From the NCBI RefSeq assembly GCF_014203225.1, contig NZ_JACHIO010000016.1, forward strand, positions 62,001-126,000: a stretch of DNA of 64,000 nucleotides. Direction: 5' to 3'. Source of the stretch: Granulicella mallensis. GTDB lineage: Bacteria > Acidobacteriota > Terriglobia > Terriglobales > Acidobacteriaceae. The position numbers and the translations under genes were made by a program. Shown here piece by piece: positions 34,792 through 42,487 of the stretch. Each line of letters begins with the position of its first letter. The first letter of the stretch is position 1. The notes under the pieces are model-generated. The model ran no database searches. It saw nothing but the letters and a program-made list of their open reading frames with translations, and was not told the origin of the DNA.

Positions 34792-36114
34792 ATGGCTGAT
34801 GCCGCCCATCCCGATCTCTTCAGCTTCCTGCATATCGACCTGAACTCCTTCTTCGCCTCGGTCGAGCAGCAACTGCATCCCGAATATCGCGGCAAACCTA
34901 CGGCAGTGGTGCCCACCATGGCCGAGACCACCTGCTGCATCGCTGCCAGTTACGAGGCCAAAGCACGCGGCGTCAAAACCGGGACGCGTGTCAGCGAGGC
35001 GAGGCGGCTCTGTCCGGATATCATCTTCGTCGACGGCGACCATGCCGAATACTCCAGGTTCTCGCACGCCATTGCGGCTGCGGTCGAGGGGGTCTGCCCG
35101 GTCGCACATACGCCCTCCATCGACGAGATGGTCTGTCAGCTCATGGGCCGCGAGCGCCAGCCTCCCGCCGCCCGCCAGATCGCACTCGCCATCAAGCAGG
35201 CCATCAAGGACAACGTCGGCGAGACGCTGCGCTGCTCCATCGGCATGGCGCCGAACCGCTATCTCGCCAAGATCGCCAGCGACATGCAGAAGCCCGACGG
35301 GCTCATCGGCCTGTTGCCTTCGCAACTGCCACGAGCCCTCGCGCACCTGCCGTTGCGCGACCTTCCCGGCGTCGGCGCGCGGACGGAGGCCCGGTTGAAC
35401 GCTAAGGGCGTTCACACCATGCCGGAGCTGCTGGCGCTCGACCGCAACGGCATGCACAAGCTCATGGACTCGGTGTGGGGAGACCGTATGTACCACTGGC
35501 TGCGCGGGCACGATACCGGCGACAACGGCGCGCCGGTCCCGAGCGAGCTCCAGAAGTCGCTCGGCCACTCCCACGTGCTCGCCCCCGAACATCGCTCGCA
35601 GGAAGGGGCCTGGGCCGTCGCCCACAAGCTGCTGCATAAAGGCGCCATGCGGCTGCGGATGGAGAAGTTCTACACCAGTTCCCTCTCGGTAACGATCAAG
35701 TACGCGCTCACACGCGAGGAGACCGCACGAGTCTCTAAGACGAAGCAGCATACCAGCGGCATTCAGCACGCGGGCTGGGGCATGGAGGCGCGCTTTCGTC
35801 CCTGCCAGGACACCCTGTCTCTGCTGGAAGCTCTGCAGGGCTGCTGGAAGCAGCGGCCCCAGGAAGATCTGCACCAGAAGCCATTCTTCGTCGGTGTCAC
35901 GATGCGCAACCTCATCCCCGAGGACGAGATGCAGACGATGCTCTTTGAAGAGCCGGGCAATCGCTCGCAGCTCTCAGCCACCATGGACAAGCTGAACCTG
36001 AAGTACGGCCACACCACCCTGCACTTCGCCGGCATGCTGGCAGCGAAAGATTCGGCACCCACGCGTATCGCGTTTACGCAGATTCCCGTGCAGTATGGAA
36101 CCGACTGGATGTAA
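34792..36114 (+). CDS. Y-family translesion DNA polymerase
   Basis: Error-prone polymerase of 440 residues, closest to DinB/UmuC. Catalytic acids are visible in FLHIDLNSFFASVE and HTPSIDEMVCQ, and the thumb segment GVGARTEARLNAKG is a helix-hairpin-helix. QTMLF at about 381-385 matches the beta-clamp-binding pattern, followed by a DUF4113-like tail (LSATMDKLNLKYG). The length exceeds E. coli DinB by about 90 residues. It may be monocistronic, with its own promoter, and ends 2 bases before the convergent RDD gene. Confidence 0.9.
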   Translation: MADAAHPDLFSFLHIDLNSFFASVEQQLHPEYRGKPTAVVPTMAETTCCIAASYEAKARGVKTGTRVSEARRLCPDIIFVDGDHAEYSRFSHAIAAAVEGVCPVAHTPSIDEMVCQLMGRERQPPAARQIALAIKQAIKDNVGETLRCSIGMAPNRYLAKIASDMQKPDGLIGLLPSQLPRALAHLPLRDLPGVGARTEARLNAKGVHTMPELLALDRNGMHKLMDSVWGDRMYHWLRGHDTGDNGAPVPSELQKSLGHSHVLAPEHRSQEGAWAVAHKLLHKGAMRLRMEKFYTSSLSVTIKYALTREETARVSKTKQHTSGIQHAGWGMEARFRPCQDTLSLLEALQGCWKQRPQEDLHQKPFFVGVTMRNLIPEDEMQTMLFEEPGNRSQLSATMDKLNLKYGHTTLHFAGMLAAKDSAPTRIAFTQIPVQYGTDWM

Positions 36115-36116
36115 CT

Positions 36117-36689
36117 CTACTTTTCGGGGTCGCCGGCAGGAGAAGACCATCGCGCCAGAGGCTTCCGCACGTACACCACAATCGTCTCGGCAATACGATC
36201 ATGCACACACTGACGATTGCGGTTGATGTAGTACTGCACGAAGCCAAAGCCACCTTCAAGCAGCGAAGCACCATAGCCCAGGGCACGCTCGATCGACTGC
36301 CACCAGCCGACCTCTTTGTGCGTCAGCGACATCACCCGGATCCCCATCAAATACTTGCCCGGGGTCTGCCCCTTGCCCAGCTTCAAAGCCACCCCAAAGT
36401 ACAGCACAGACTCTGCCAGCTCCACAATCTTGTGCTCCCCCTCCATCATGAACCAGCCGAAGGTGCCTGCGGCAGCCTCATCGGAGCCGTGGTGTCTCAG
36501 AAAACCGAGCGGCGCCCGCAGGATGGCCACAATCAAAAAATCGATGAGGAGCGCCCAGCCACGACGGCGAAAGCTCGCCAGCGGCAACCCATCGAGTTCA
36601 TCCATCCGATGCGTCTCATGCGCACGGAAACTCCGCTTCTCGGTTAAGCGTTTCAGGTTTTTCAGCATGCTATCTACTTTAGCCGACAC
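36117..36689 (-). CDS. RDD-family membrane protein
   Basis: A 190-residue inner-membrane protein with three hydrophobic helices. Arg-Arg in ASFRRRGWALLIDFLIV plus the Asp of that helix and the later GQTPGKYLMGIRVMSL segment match the RDD family signature. RDD proteins lack a fixed role; some are transporters. The start is either GTG at 36689 or ATG at 36668. It is convergent with the polymerase gene, with only 2 bases separating the stops. Confidence 0.85.
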   Translation of the reverse strand: MSAKVDSMLKNLKRLTEKRSFRAHETHRMDELDGLPLASFRRRGWALLIDFLIVAILRAPLGFLRHHGSDEAAAGTFGWFMMEGEHKIVELAESVLYFGVALKLGKGQTPGKYLMGIRVMSLTHKEVGWWQSIERALGYGASLLEGGFGFVQYYINRNRQCVHDRIAETIVVYVRKPLARWSSPAGDPEK

Positions 36690-36837
36690 TTAACCGGCTT
36701 ACGTGACACTTTTCGTAAACGGCGACAATCTTGAAAAGAGCCACATGACAAACGTCACCTTGCTTTGCTGACGACACTCACTGCCTTTTGATCTCGCGCA
36801 CTTCGATACTCAGTCCTGTAATCCCAAGGAGTGAGCG

Positions 36838-37815
36838 ATGAACGTCATGGCAGCATCCCCCGAAACCAGACAGGCTACCAACTCCCAAGACACCGTTGCT
36901 TCCCTGGGCAACATCACCAAGCGCTACAGCAACGGCGTAGTCGCGCTCGATGGACTATCCCTCTCCCTGCGGCGCGGCGAGATCGTCGCCCTGCTGGGAC
37001 CGAACGGCGCAGGCAAGTCCACCGCCGTAAAGCTGATGATGGGCCTCAGCACGCCGACAGCGGGAGACGTCCGCATCTTCGGCGCAGACCCTCGTAATGC
37101 TGCCGCGCGCATCCGCACCGGAGTGATGCTGCAGGTGGGCCGCGCCCCCGAGATGCTGCGCGTCCGTGAGCACCTCGCGATCTTTCGCGGCTACTACCCC
37201 AACCCGATGCCCTACGCCGAGATCGTCAAGGCCGCCGGTCTGGAAGGGATCGAGGCTCGCATGTTCGGGCAGCTCTCCGGCGGCCAGAAGCAGCGCGTGC
37301 TCTTCAGCATGGCGCTCGCGGGCGACCCCGACCTCATCTTCCTCGACGAGCCGACCGTTGGGCTCGACATCGAAGCCCGGCGCGGCATGTGGGCGCAGAT
37401 TCGCGAGCTCGCGGCTCGCGGCAAGACCGTGCTGCTCACGACGCACTACCTCGAAGAGGCCGACGCACTCGCGCACCGCATCGTGGTCATCAACAAGGGC
37501 CGTGTGGTGTGCGAAGGCACACCTGCCGAGGTGAAGTCGATGGGCGCAGGCCTGTCCAGTCCGAACGACACGAGTCCTGGCGTAAATGGCGTAAAGATCA
37601 TCCGCTGCGTGACTACGCTTACCAGCGAACATCTGCTCGCGATGCCCGGCGTCTCGGCTGTCGAACCGCATGGCACGCTCACACTCATCACCAGCACGCA
37701 GCCCGAGTCCACGCTGCGCGAGATGCTGGCGCTCGACCTGCAGCTTCACTCCCTCGAAGTACAAAGCCCCGCACTGGAAGACGCCTTCCTGGCCCTCACC
37801 GCAGACCCCTCCTAG
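36838..37815 (+). CDS. ABC-2 exporter ATPase of the sensor-linked operon
   Basis: ATP-binding subunit of 325 residues. Walker A is GPNGAGKST, signature LSGGQKQR, Walker B LIFLDEP, and the switch His is in TTHYLEEADAL. The C-terminal 90 residues include a drug-exporter-type extension (VSAVEPHGTLTLITS). AAGGAG stands 7 bases before the ATG. With the permease, sensor and regulator downstream it forms an operon like LnrLMN/LnrJK of Bacillus, which exports antibiotics. Substrate here is unknown. Confidence 0.92.
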   Translation: MNVMAASPETRQATNSQDTVASLGNITKRYSNGVVALDGLSLSLRRGEIVALLGPNGAGKSTAVKLMMGLSTPTAGDVRIFGADPRNAAARIRTGVMLQVGRAPEMLRVREHLAIFRGYYPNPMPYAEIVKAAGLEGIEARMFGQLSGGQKQRVLFSMALAGDPDLIFLDEPTVGLDIEARRGMWAQIRELAARGKTVLLTTHYLEEADALAHRIVVINKGRVVCEGTPAEVKSMGAGLSSPNDTSPGVNGVKIIRCVTTLTSEHLLAMPGVSAVEPHGTLTLITSTQPESTLREMLALDLQLHSLEVQSPALEDAFLALTADPS

Positions 37816-37881
37816 CTCATCTCCTCAAAGCTCGACGCTCAAAACCAACCCCACGACAGCCAACGCCCCACGGAGAACACC

Positions 37882-38688
37882 ATGTCTACCACCACTCTTT
37901 CCGTTTCCACCATCCCCGCCAACGATCTCATGCGCAGTCTTCCTATCTTTGCCCGCGAGGCGCGCTTCGAGTTCGTCCGTCTGCTGCGCACACGCACCTT
38001 CTCCCTCTCCGTCATCGGCTTCCCGGTGATGTTCTACATCCTCTTCGGCCTGCTGATGAACCGGGGAGAGAGCCTGGGCGGAATCACCGTTGCCAAGTAC
38101 ATGCTGGGCGGTTACGCGGTCTTCGGCCTGGTCGGCGCTGCGCTCTTCGGGATCGGCGTGGGAATGGCCGGGGACTTCAGCGCCGGCTGGCTGGAGCTCA
38201 AACGCGCCAGCCCCATGCCCCCGTTGGCCTATCTGCTGGCCAAATGCTGCACTGCAATGGCCTTTGGAGCCATCATCGTCAGCCTGCTTACGGCGCTGGG
38301 CATCGTCTTCGGGCACGTCCACCTGACGCTCGACGAGTACGCCCACATGATCGCCTTTAGCCTGGCCGGTGCTATCCCTTTCGCCAGCCTGGGCCTGGTC
38401 GTCGCCCTGATCGTGCCCTTCAACTCCGCACCCGGCATCGCCAACCTCATCTACCTGCCGATGAGCTTCTGCAGCGGCCTGTGGGTTCCCTTCCAACTCC
38501 TGCCGCACGCGGTGAAGGCGATTGCCCCCTTCCTGCCGACGTATCATCTGGCGCAGCTCATGCTCGGCGCACTCGGCGCGCCCTCCTCCGGTACTGCCAA
38601 CAGCCACTGGTCGAACCTCCTGGGTTTTACCCTGCTGATGCTCGGCATCGCGTGGATCGCCTTCCGCCGCAGGGAACAGAATGCATAG
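37882..38688 (+). CDS. ABC-2 exporter permease
   Basis: Six-helix membrane subunit of 268 residues. The N-terminal helix (FSLSVIGFPVMFYILFGLLM), the central GWLELKRASPMPPLAYLLAK segment and the hydrophobic C-terminal half match ABC-2 drug exporters. GGAG lies 6 bases before the ATG. The gene starts 66 bases after the ATPase and precedes the histidine kinase. Only one permease gene is present, so it probably acts as a homodimer with the ATPase. Confidence 0.88.
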   Translation: MSTTTLSVSTIPANDLMRSLPIFAREARFEFVRLLRTRTFSLSVIGFPVMFYILFGLLMNRGESLGGITVAKYMLGGYAVFGLVGAALFGIGVGMAGDFSAGWLELKRASPMPPLAYLLAKCCTAMAFGAIIVSLLTALGIVFGHVHLTLDEYAHMIAFSLAGAIPFASLGLVVALIVPFNSAPGIANLIYLPMSFCSGLWVPFQLLPHAVKAIAPFLPTYHLAQLMLGALGAPSSGTANSHWSNLLGFTLLMLGIAWIAFRRREQNA

Positions 38689-38730
38689 CTGGAATTTGCC
38701 GCCGCGCGGCGTAAACTTCAGAGGCACATC

Positions 38731-39828
38731 ATGATGAATGAGAAGTCCATCTCGGCACGGCAGAAACCTGCTTCGGCGTTGCTCTGGCTCTCGTATACTG
38801 CCTTCTTCTTCATACAGCCCGTGGTTGAACCAAGCCTGCGTCTGTGGCTCGGGACCCTTACCCTGTTCGTGGTCTTTCTCGTTGTCTTCTCCATCTACAT
38901 ACGCACCGACAGCGAGACATGGCGTCGCTGGATGATCGCGGCCACGTTCGCGATAGGGCTGGCGTCTTTTCCGTGGAACGGCGGTGCTTCAACTTTCTTT
39001 GTCTATACCGCTGCCTTTCTCCCCTTCAGCGTGGCGACGACAGGATGGGTACTCACCTTCTTTTCCCTTGAGGCATTCAGCATCCTCGGTGAATCTTATT
39101 GGTTTCACCTTCACTGGCAGAATGCAGCCTTTGCAATCTTTCTTCTGCTGGTCATTGGCGCTGGCAATATCTTCTTCGCTGAGCAGAGACGTGCTGACTG
39201 CAAGCTGCGCATGGCCCACGAGGAGATCGAAGCACTGGCCGCCCTTGCCGAACGCGAGCGCATTGCACGCGACCTGCATGATGTTCTGGGTCATACTCTG
39301 AGCCTCATCGTCCTGAAAGCCGAACTGGCCGGAAGACTCGTCGAGCGCGATCCGCAACGCGCAGCCACAGAGATCGGCGACGTTGAACGCACGGCACGCA
39401 CAGCTCTCGCCGAAGTGCGCGAGGCCATAGGGGGCTACCGCGCACGGGGACTGGCGGCTGAAATCGAGACGGCTCGCCGTACTCTCGATGCCGCCGAAGT
39501 TACGCTAACCGTTGAGAACGACATGGGCAACGCGAAGCTGACCGCCGCCGAAGAGACCGTGCTCGCCCTGGCGTTGCGTGAGGCCGTCACCAACATCGTG
39601 CGTCATGCAAAGGCGAAGAACTGCCGCCTGCGTTTTGTCTCCGAGGGCGGAAGGAGGAAGCTCCTCGTTGAGGATGATGGAGAGCACGCACTGGTTCGCG
39701 AAGGCAATGGTCTGCGCGGCATGCGCGAGCGCATAGAAGCGCTGGGAGGCAGTCTGCGCCTGGAACGCGAACGCGGCACACGGTTGTTTATCGAGCTTCC
39801 ATTGCGCGCTGAGGGTGTGGTCTCGTGA
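38731..39828 (+). CDS. NarL/DesK-type sensor histidine kinase
   Basis: A 365-residue kinase with five to six N-terminal hydrophobic helices and no obvious large sensor domain. The dimerisation segment ERERIARDLHDVLGHTLSL carries the phospho-accepting His (HisKA_3 type), and the HATPase domain has REAVTNIVRHA, VEDDGEHA and GNGLRGMRER. Membrane-only sensing resembles DesK and LiaS/LnrJ kinases. The start uses ATG at 38731, followed by a second ATG. The next gene overlaps by GTGA. Confidence 0.92.
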   Translation: MMNEKSISARQKPASALLWLSYTAFFFIQPVVEPSLRLWLGTLTLFVVFLVVFSIYIRTDSETWRRWMIAATFAIGLASFPWNGGASTFFVYTAAFLPFSVATTGWVLTFFSLEAFSILGESYWFHLHWQNAAFAIFLLLVIGAGNIFFAEQRRADCKLRMAHEEIEALAALAERERIARDLHDVLGHTLSLIVLKAELAGRLVERDPQRAATEIGDVERTARTALAEVREAIGGYRARGLAAEIETARRTLDAAEVTLTVENDMGNAKLTAAEETVLALALREAVTNIVRHAKAKNCRLRFVSEGGRRKLLVEDDGEHALVREGNGLRGMRERIEALGGSLRLERERGTRLFIELPLRAEGVVS

Positions 39829-40448
39829 GCGTAGCGGCTAAAAAAATACGGGTCCTGCTCGCCGAAGACCAGACCATGCTGCGCGGCGCGCTCGCCGCCC
39901 TGCTCGAGCTCGAATCCGATATCTGCGTGATTGCCCAGGCAGCCAATGGCCGCGAGGCCCAGCGACTCGCGCGCGAGTTCACACCCGACGTGGTCGTCAC
40001 CGATATCGAGATGCCCGAGATGACGGGACTCGAGTTCGCCGCCGCGTTGAAGGAGAGCGAGTCGAAGTCGAGAGTCATCATCCTGACCACCTTCGCGCGG
40101 CCCGGCTATCTGCGCCGCGCACTCGATGCCGGAGCCCGCGGCTATCTGCTGAAAGAGCGTCCCGCGAGCGAACTTGCCGAAGCCATCCGCCGCGTTCACG
40201 CCGGGCTGCGCGCTGTCGACCCGGCACTGGCCGCCGAGGCCTGGAGCGCGGACGAAGATCCACTCAGCGAGCGCGAACGCCGCATCCTGCAACGCGCCGG
40301 CGACGGCCGCTCCTCTGCCGAGATCGCCGCCGAACTGCGGCTCTCGGAAGGCACTGTGCGCAACTATCTCTCCGAAGCCATCGCCAAACTCGGTGCGGCA
40401 AACCGTGTGGACGCCGCTAGAATTGCGCGGTCGCGAGGCTGGTTGTAG
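39825..40448 (+). CDS. NarL/LuxR-type response regulator
   Basis: A 207-residue regulator. The receiver domain has the acidic pair in LLAEDQTM, the phospho-accepting Asp in VVVTDIEMPEMTG, and Lys in GYLLKERPA. The LuxR helix-turn-helix SSAEIAAELRLSEGTVRNYLSEA ends the protein. Its GTG overlaps the kinase stop (GTGA). It probably controls the operon at 36838. It is followed 3 bases later by gluQRS. Confidence 0.93.
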   Translation: MSVAAKKIRVLLAEDQTMLRGALAALLELESDICVIAQAANGREAQRLAREFTPDVVVTDIEMPEMTGLEFAAALKESESKSRVIILTTFARPGYLRRALDAGARGYLLKERPASELAEAIRRVHAGLRAVDPALAAEAWSADEDPLSERERRILQRAGDGRSSAEIAAELRLSEGTVRNYLSEAIAKLGAANRVDAARIARSRGWL

Positions 40449-40450
40449 CC

Positions 40451-41269
40451 ATGGCCCCGCAGTACATTGGCCGCCTCGCGCCTTCACCCACGGGCCTGCT
40501 GCACCTGGGCCACGCACGCACCTTCTGGATCGCCTATGAACGTGCCCGCGCCGCCAACGGCCAGCTCTGGCTGCGCGACGAAGACCTCGACCCGCAACGC
40601 TCGCGCGCAGACTTCGCGGCAGCGATGCGCGAAGACCTGCATTGGCTCGGCATCGCCTGGGACGCGGAGATGCGCCAGAGCGAACGCATCGCGCTTTACC
40701 GGGAGGCGATGGAGAAGCTGCTTCGCGAGGACTTCGTCTATCCCTGCACCTGCAGCCGAAAGGATCTACAACAGGCCATCCAGGCCCCACACGAAGACAG
40801 CGAGGATGAACCGATCTACAACGGCCGCTGTCGATTTACCGCCATACCAAAGACAGCGCTCGCACCGAACACCAACTATCGCTTCCGCGTTCCCGACGGC
40901 GAAGCCCTTCGCTTCATCGACGCACACACCGGGCCGCAGAGCTTCCTCTCTGGTTGCGATGCGAATGCGGACTTTGGCGACTTTCTGGTTTGGCGCAAAG
41001 ATGGCCTGCCCAGCTATCAGCTCGCGTGCGTGGTAGACGATGCCGCGATGGGCATCACCGAGGTGGTGCGCGGGCGCGATCTGCTCAAGTCGACGGCGCG
41101 ACAGATCCTGCTGCAACGCGCTCTCGGGTTCACAACTCCGGACTACTTCCACTGCGACCTGATGCGCGACGATACGGGCGTCCGTCTTGCCAAACGCCAC
41201 GATGCTCTGAGCCTGCGCGCGATGCGCGAGGCTGGTTTGTCGCCGCAGGATGTACGTGAGCGCTTTTAG
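40451..41269 (+). CDS. gluQRS: Glutamyl-Q tRNA(Asp) synthetase
   Basis: Attaches glutamate to queuosine at the wobble base of tRNA-Asp. The 272-residue protein has the GluRS catalytic core (APSPTGLLHLGHARTF), a Cys pair in YPCTCSRKDL for zinc and the KMSKS-like RLAKRHDALS, but ends there, lacking the anticodon-binding domain of GluRS. This truncation is the normal GluQRS architecture, so it is not a fragment. It starts 3 bases past the regulator stop and is probably co-transcribed. Confidence 0.9.
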   Translation: MAPQYIGRLAPSPTGLLHLGHARTFWIAYERARAANGQLWLRDEDLDPQRSRADFAAAMREDLHWLGIAWDAEMRQSERIALYREAMEKLLREDFVYPCTCSRKDLQQAIQAPHEDSEDEPIYNGRCRFTAIPKTALAPNTNYRFRVPDGEALRFIDAHTGPQSFLSGCDANADFGDFLVWRKDGLPSYQLACVVDDAAMGITEVVRGRDLLKSTARQILLQRALGFTTPDYFHCDLMRDDTGVRLAKRHDALSLRAMREAGLSPQDVRERF

Positions 41270-41335
41270 GGGTATTTGGAGAAAGTGCGCCTACCTCGAG
41301 GCGAACCGCCTTTGCTGTTGCTGTTGCTTGTTCTT

Positions 41336-41496
41336 CGTCGTCATCCTGAGCCGTAGGCGAAGGACCCCCGAATCTGTGGTGGCACCAAGGCACAGGTGAA
41401 GACTACGAGATCGTGCTCGAACGCTCTTGGTGGGTACGTCCGTCTGTGGCAGCACCAATGCGGGGGTCCTTCGCGTACCGCTCAGGATGACGGCGA
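41336..41496. repeat. Family IV inverted-repeat element, copy 1
   Basis: Left arm GTCGTCATCCTGAGCCGTAG with GCGAAGGACCCCCG; right arm CGGGGGTCCTTCGCGTACCG with CTCAGGATGAC. A similar pair is at 46512-46630. The shared TCATCCTGAG and GAAGGACC blocks link it to family III. A CTGTTG-type tract at about 41310-41330 precedes it. No gene in 41270-41595. Confidence 0.75.
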
Positions 41497-41595
41497 AAGA
41501 CAGACAACGACAAAACTCCCGCCACTCTTCCCATTCTGACCCCAACCACCCACCTCTTCCCCCGAAACTGCATCTCACCCGGAGTGAGGTGAGAC

Positions 41596-42231
41596 ATGCG
41601 TAATGCTTTCAAAGCCGCAACCATCCTATGCGCGGCGACACTCCTATCGACCGGCTGCAAAAAGACCGCCGACAACACCCTCAACTACAAGAGCGCTATC
41701 GACACCTACTACGTAGCGCACCCTTCCTGCCTCTGGCCGCAGCCCATTCAGTTTCCTGCACAGGTCAACACCTCCGACAGCAGCAAGACCGCTCCCTATG
41801 ACGCGCTCTTCGACCAGGGTCTTCTCACGCGAAACGCCAGCGAGAAGAAGGTGCTCATCGTCGCGACCAAACGAGTCACCAACTATGACCTGAGCGATAA
41901 GGGACGCAGTGCGTGGACGGCGGACACGACTCAACCGGGCTTCGGCAACTTCTGCTATGGACACCGCACGACACAATCGATCGACAGCGCTTTGCCCAAC
42001 AGCGGACAGCCGGGTGCGACGACCCAGGTGAGCTATCACTTCGGCTTCTCAGGCGCACCCGTATGGGCACAGGCCGCGGAGACGCAGAATGCCTTTCCAC
42101 AGGTAAAAGACGATCTCGCGAACGGCAGCGCAACCGCCACCCTCATCGATACCAACAATGGATGGCAGGTTCAGCCCCCGGCAACAAACTCTCAGCCGGT
42201 TACAGGAGCAGACGGCAAGATCGTCGAATAG
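41596..42231 (+). CDS. Putative lipoprotein
   Basis: A 211-residue exported protein with an N-terminal signal ending in LLSTGC, a lipobox with Cys21, so it is expected to be lipid-anchored. The remainder is mostly beta and contains SCLWPQPIQF and a Pro/Gln-rich tail. It resembles hypothetical proteins of Terriglobia, but no named domain is recognised. It is flanked by repeat elements and convergent with the DPP IV-type gene. Confidence 0.7.
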   Translation: MRNAFKAATILCAATLLSTGCKKTADNTLNYKSAIDTYYVAHPSCLWPQPIQFPAQVNTSDSSKTAPYDALFDQGLLTRNASEKKVLIVATKRVTNYDLSDKGRSAWTADTTQPGFGNFCYGHRTTQSIDSALPNSGQPGATTQVSYHFGFSGAPVWAQAAETQNAFPQVKDDLANGSATATLIDTNNGWQVQPPATNSQPVTGADGKIVE

Positions 42232-42284
42232 TGGAGATGGGCTAATGAAGAGGGAAGGGTTAGCAGCTAGGACCTTCTCGAATC

Positions 42285-42420
42285 TAAGCCCCGAAGGGGC
42301 GACGCCATACCAGCTCAGGGCGTAGCCCTGGGATATAGGCCAAACAATTGCTGAGCCCTGAAGGGGCGATCTATCGTGCTGCCACCAATAGGTCGCCCCT
42401 TCGGGGCTTAGTCTCGTGCC
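42285..42420. repeat. GCCCCGAAGGGGC palindrome cluster (family VII)
   Basis: TAAGCCCCGAAGGGGCGAC at about 42286-42303, then CTGAAGGGGCGATC and GTCGCCCCTTCGGGGCTTAG at about 42395-42414, form an inverted pair of palindromes with AGCCCTGGGAT inside. Similar palindromes recur in many acidobacterial intergenic gaps (established). No gene seen. Confidence 0.65.
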
Positions 42421-42487
42421 AATACAGAATGACTACTTCATCCCCCTGCATACAATTTGCACTTATAAAATCGCTTCCTGCGCTGCC

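Noticed and set aside
41596..42231. Calling the lipoprotein a member of a named family
   Set aside because: Only the lipobox is clear; no motif supports a family name.
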